From Armatimonadota bacterium (GTDB taxonomy: Bacteria; Armatimonadota; JAAZEB01): a stretch of 17,248 nt of DNA. The notes under the pieces were generated by a model that did not search any database, was not told where the DNA came from, and saw only the letters and a program-made list of their open reading frames with translations. Where the stretch lies: positions 1 to 17,248 of the forward strand of contig DUUU01000141.1 in assembly GCA_012841485.1 (NCBI GenBank), given 5' to 3'. The translations under genes and the position numbers were made by a program. Below, one piece after another: positions 14,553 through 17,248 of the stretch. Every line of letters begins with the position of its first letter. The first letter of the stretch is position 1.

Positions 14553-15764
14553 TCACTGTTTCAGCATCAGAATATCCTGGAGCAGCTGGTCGGATACGGT
14601 CACCGAGCGTCCGTTCGCCTGGAAGCCGCGCTGGTAGACGATGAGCGAAGAGAACTCGCGCGTCAGGTCAACGTTCGACATCTCGAGCGTTCCGGAAACG
14701 ATGGTGCCCCGTCCCCCTGTGCCGGAGGTTCCGACCTGCGCGGGCCCGGAGTTCGCCGTCTCCATGAACGATCCGGACGGGCCTCGCTGCAGGCCGGCCG
14801 GGTTCGTAAACGACGCGATGGCAAGCTGTCCGATCTGACGGGTCAGCCCGTTGCTGTAGCTCCCGATGAGAATACCACTATCGGTCACCGAGAAGCCCTG
14901 AAATGCGCCGGGAGGGAGGCCGTCCTGGTAGGATGCGACCACTTCAGAGCCCTCCGCCAACTGCTGCACATCGAAAGTCGTCGTGAAGACCATCGGGGTC
15001 GTCGCGCCCTCGGAGAGCGGCACGCTCACCGTAGCCGGCGCGGTGGTACACCGCCCGGCGCCATCAAAATCGAGCGTACCCGTTCCGACGCTTGCTCCCC
15101 CCGCATCCTTCGCCTCCCACGACCAGGTGTTTGCCGCGGTTTTCACCATGCTGAAGGTGATATTCTGCTCTCGTCCCTGGCTGTCGTAGAGCCGGACCGT
15201 GGTGCTGGCACTTTCGCCGACGGCGGCCGTGGCATTCAGATTCCCGCTGAGGGTCAGCTTGGTCGTCTGTCGCGCCAGCGAGTCGCCTTCAGCCGGGATG
15301 ATCAGGGCGGTGGTCGGCTGAGAGGAATCGACCTTGCCATTGGCATCGGCAACCCAGCCCAGAACAGAGGCGCCGGTCGCGGCCTCCACCAACTGCCGGT
15401 TGCCATTGATATCGAAGGCGCCGTTGCGCGTGTAGCGCGGAGCCCCCCCACCGTCGGTGACGATGAAGTAGCCGTTCCCCTCGATAGATAGGTCAGAGGC
15501 TCGCCCGGTGGATTGCGGGCTGCCCTGAGTCATCTGGCGCTCGATGGCCCCGACTGTCACCCCAAGGCCCACCTGCGCCGGGTTCTGACCGCCCGCGTCG
15601 GGAGTGCCTGCTGCACGCAAAGTTTGGGCAACGAGGGCCTGAAACTGGGCACGAGCCGCTTTGAAGCCCGGTGTGTTCACATTGGCGATGTTGTCGGCCA
15701 CCACATCGATGGCAGTTCCATGCGCCTGCAATCCCGAAACCCCGGAATAGAGCGAGCGAATCAT
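14553..15764 (-). CDS. flgE: Flagellar hook protein FlgE
   Basis: FlgE (403 aa, similar in size to enterobacterial FlgE) polymerises outside the cell as the hook joining rod and filament. The N-terminal flagellar rod domain (MIRSLYSGVSGLQAHG, then VVADNIANVNTPGFKAARA) and the C-terminal domain (SNVDLTREFSSLIVYQRGFQ, ending LLQDILMLKQ) form the paired terminal helices of axial proteins. The core contains DLSIEGNGYFIV near residue 90 and a FlaE-type middle region (LTLSGNLNATAAVG, then VRLYDSQGREQNITF), which favours FlgE over the rod protein FlgG. There is no signal peptide, as expected for type III export. The ATG at 15762-15764 has GAGGAGG about 9 bases upstream. A sigma-54 promoter lies about 100 bases upstream of the start. 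Expected neighbours flgD and fliK are not seen. Confidence 0.92.
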   Translation of the reverse strand: MIRSLYSGVSGLQAHGTAIDVVADNIANVNTPGFKAARAQFQALVAQTLRAAGTPDAGGQNPAQVGLGVTVGAIERQMTQGSPQSTGRASDLSIEGNGYFIVTDGGGAPRYTRNGAFDINGNRQLVEAATGASVLGWVADANGKVDSSQPTTALIIPAEGDSLARQTTKLTLSGNLNATAAVGESASTTVRLYDSQGREQNITFSMVKTAANTWSWEAKDAGGASVGTGTLDFDGAGRCTTAPATVSVPLSEGATTPMVFTTTFDVQQLAEGSEVVASYQDGLPPGAFQGFSVTDSGILIGSYSNGLTRQIGQLAIASFTNPAGLQRGPSGSFMETANSGPAQVGTSGTGGRGTIVSGTLEMSNVDLTREFSSLIVYQRGFQANGRSVTVSDQLLQDILMLKQ

Positions 15765-15873
15765 CGAGCTACGTCCTCCTCTGGGCGCTTTCTCCCGCAA
15801 CTGGCACTGCGGCAACGCCCACTTCCTATTCGGCCCTCTGGCCCCCAAAGGTTAAGCCAGCCGCCCGTGATCC

Positions 15874-15889
15874 GGCACGCATCTTGCCA
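15874..15889 (-). promoter_or_regulatory. Sigma-54 (-24/-12) promoter for flgE-motA-fliL
   Basis: On the minus strand TGGCAAGATGCGTGCC has GG and GC 12 bases apart and matches the sigma-54 consensus at the -24 block (TGGCA) and at TGC of the -12 block. It shares 12 contiguous bases (GTGGCAAGATGC) with the fliO element. The predicted start near 15863 gives a leader of about 100 bases before flgE. It points away from the signal peptidase gene. Confidence 0.6.
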
Positions 15890-16048
15890 CTTCCGCCACG
15901 AGACCTGCCCGTGTCTGCACGCGGGCGGCTCCACACCCGGAAGGTGGCCCTCCAGGGCCGTGCCAGCCGGATGGGGCGCCCTCATTGCGACCGGCGGGGC
16001 ATCTCCGGGGGCGCACTCCCGCGAACACCCCCGGGGCGAGGGCTCAGG

Positions 16049-16591
16049 ATGGTACGTTACCGCTTCCTGCTGGGTCTGGCCGCGGCGCTATCACTCCAAC
16101 AGTGGTGCCCGGTGCGCCCGGTGATGGTGCTGGGGGGCTCGATGGAGCCCACCCTGCGCGACCGTCAGTTCGCCCTGGTCCACCGCGCCCACTATGCCCG
16201 GCAGCCTCTGCGTGTGGGAGACGTGATCCTCTTCCGCCACGATGACATGGTGCAGGTGAAGCGCATTCATGCCTTGCCTGGCCAGCGTGTCTGGGAGGTG
16301 CACTACGACGATAGCAGGGCAACGGTCTTCCTCCTGGATGCCCGCACGCTGTCCCGCGCCAGGCAGATTCTGGAGCGCGATCCCACGGTCCGAATTACGG
16401 CCCGCGACGTGCCCCCGGGCACCCTCTACGTCCTGGGCGATGGCGGCAATGCATCCTACGACAGCCGGCACTATGGAACGGTGCCGTTCTCGGCAGTGCT
16501 TGGCAAAGTGCTCCTGCGCGAGAACACCGGGCACGCCGCCGCGCAGGCGCGCAGCCGGGCGACCCTCCAGCTAGAGAGAGTGCGCGACTGA
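16049..16591 (+). CDS. lepB: Type I signal peptidase (S26 family)
   Basis: A 180-residue serine/lysine protease of the type I signal peptidase family, which removes signal peptides from exported proteins at the outer face of the cytoplasmic membrane. One N-terminal membrane helix (about 5-20) precedes the catalytic Ser31 in GGSMEPTL. The general-base Lys is K71 in VQVKRIHALPGQ, 40 residues later as in Bacillus SipS. The C-terminal box is a variant, LGDGGNASYDSRHYGTV. The single helix and short length resemble Gram-positive type enzymes. The ATG at 16049 has GAGGG 6 bases upstream; the same frame is open further left to about 15671, but that part is over the flgE start region and not family-like. 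It is divergent from flgE and unlikely to be specific to flagella. The exact paralogue name is uncertain. Confidence 0.87.
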   Translation: MVRYRFLLGLAAALSLQQWCPVRPVMVLGGSMEPTLRDRQFALVHRAHYARQPLRVGDVILFRHDDMVQVKRIHALPGQRVWEVHYDDSRATVFLLDARTLSRARQILERDPTVRITARDVPPGTLYVLGDGGNASYDSRHYGTVPFSAVLGKVLLRENTGHAAAQARSRATLQLERVRD

Positions 16592-16666
16592 GCAGGCCGT
16601 GCGAGGGCTCCACGAAGCGCCACTGACGGCAGGAGATCACCCGCTCGGAACAGAAACGTAGGATGA

Positions 16667-16684
16667 GGCGGCGTCCTGGCCGCC
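16667..16684 (+). other. Short GC hairpin after the signal peptidase gene
   Basis: GGCGGC (16667-16672) and GCCGCC (16679-16684) form a 6-bp stem about 75 bases after the stop codon. Only CCGTTCCC follows, with no T-tract, so terminator status is weak. The 222 bp between the two genes otherwise shows nothing I can name. Confidence 0.25.
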
Positions 16685-16813
16685 CCGTTCCCACTTGGTA
16701 CCTTCTGCAATCCGGAACGAGTCTGTTCTGCATCAGGTTCGCGCGGGCCGGACGCTCTGGATAGCTCCGGCCATGCGATGGCGAGCCGAGTGCGGTATGA
16801 GGAGTGATGTGCC

Positions 16814-17248
16814 ATGTCGCAGTATGTGGTTACCTTCGGCGAGATCATGATGCGCCTCAACCCCCCGGGGCATCTCCGCTTTAACCAGGCGCGCACCTTC
16901 GACGTCACCTACGCGGGGGGCGAGGCGAACGTTGCCGCGTCGCTCGCACAGTACGGCATTCCGACGCAGTTCGTCACCCGCCTTCCGAGCAATGAGCTCG
17001 CGGATGCGTGCGTGGCCTACCTCCGCTCTTTCGGCGTCGGCACCGATTTCATCGTGCGCGGCGGAGACCGCCTGGGCATCTACTTTCTGGAGAACGGCGC
17101 GGCTCAGCGAGGGAGCAAGGTCGTATACGACCGGGCTGGCTCCTCCATCGCGTCCATCGAGCCGGGCATGGTGGATTGGGACCGCGTCTTCGAGAACGCG
17201 CGCTGGTTCCACTGGACCGGCATTACCCCCGCCATTAGCGAGGGGCTC
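16814..17248 (+). CDS. PfkB-family sugar kinase, probably 2-keto-3-deoxygluconate kinase (3' end cut off)
   Basis: The first 145 codons of a PfkB (ribokinase-like) carbohydrate kinase; the rest lies beyond the window. The opening MSQYVVTFGEIMMRLNPPG and the substrate-binding AGGEANVAASLAQYG (G35-G36, N39) are diagnostic of the superfamily. The R-L-x-P-P opening followed by F-x-x-A-x-x-F-x-x-x-Y-x-G-G-x-x-x-N-V-A is typical of 2-keto-3-deoxygluconate kinases, which phosphorylate KDG to KDPG in uronate/pectin breakdown. The C-terminal GAGD catalytic motif is not in view. The ATG has AGGAG 9 bases upstream. There is no functional tie to the flagellar cluster. Fructokinase or another PfkB specificity remains possible. 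Confidence 0.82.
   Translation, partial: MSQYVVTFGEIMMRLNPPGHLRFNQARTFDVTYAGGEANVAASLAQYGIPTQFVTRLPSNELADACVAYLRSFGVGTDFIVRGGDRLGIYFLENGAAQRGSKVVYDRAGSSIASIEPGMVDWDRVFENARWFHWTGITPAISEGL

Noticed and set aside
15671..16048. In-frame upstream extension of the signal peptidase gene
   Set aside because: It would overlap the flgE start and its promoter and place 126 residues of low-complexity sequence ahead of the membrane helix; the ATG at 16049 has a ribosome binding site.
1..17248. CRISPR arrays, insertion sequences, integrase or attachment sites, tRNA or rRNA genes
   Set aside because: I saw no regularly spaced repeats, transposase or integrase motifs, terminal inverted repeats with target duplications, or tRNA cloverleaf sequences by eye. 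Short or degenerate elements could be missed without software.

Overview
This 17.2 kb window is GC-rich bacterial chromosomal DNA dominated by a flagellar gene cluster. It encodes the whole inner-membrane flagellar export gate (FliO, FliP, FliQ, FliR, FlhB, FlhA), the start of FlhF, the switch protein FliM, a CheX-type CheY-P phosphatase homologue, CheY, the hook protein FlgE, the stator subunit MotA and FliL. A large four-GAF hybrid histidine kinase sits inside the cluster in the opposite orientation. A type I signal peptidase and the start of a PfkB-family sugar kinase lie at the right edge. The gene order resembles the fla/che arrangement of Gram-positive and deep-branching phyla. I cannot name the phylum from sequence alone; a high-GC, deep-branching lineage such as Armatimonadota is only a guess.

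Layout. (1) 1-6128, minus strand: fliO-fliP-fliQ-fliR-flhB-flhA-flhF, packed with overlaps or gaps of 0-14 bp and so probably one translationally coupled operon. A near-perfect sigma-54 -24/-12 element lies just upstream of fliO (6188-6203). (2) 6205-6624: about 420 bp without a convincing gene, containing a probable terminator for fliM (6489-6528). (3) 6625-8722, minus: cheY-cheX-fliM. (4) 8723-9339: a 617 bp divergent region with a good sigma-70 promoter for the kinase. (5) 9340-13050, plus: the hybrid kinase. (6) 13109-15764, minus: flgE-motA-fliL, preceded by a second sigma-54 element (15874-15889) that shares a 12-base core with the first. A 15-bp perfect hairpin lies between flgE and motA. 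(7) 16049-16591, plus: signal peptidase I. (8) 16814-17248, plus: partial sugar kinase.

How the genes fit together. FliO/P/Q/R with FlhB/FlhA form the export gate that secretes rod, hook and filament subunits. FlgE builds the hook. MotA and FliL serve the stator. FliM is the rotor protein that binds CheY-P, and CheX would normally dephosphorylate CheY-P. FlhF is an SRP-like GTPase that governs flagellar placement. The hybrid kinase has two receiver domains and no output domain, so it could feed a phosphorelay into motility, but that link rests only on position.

Most notable points: two matching sigma-54 promoters suggesting a sigma-54 flagellar tier; motB and fliN missing from their usual places; a CheX with Asp in place of the usual catalytic Asn; the strong hairpin ahead of motA; and a nested inverted repeat overlapping the fliO promoter. 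I found no CRISPR array, transposon, tRNA or rRNA, and no clearly new multi-gene system.
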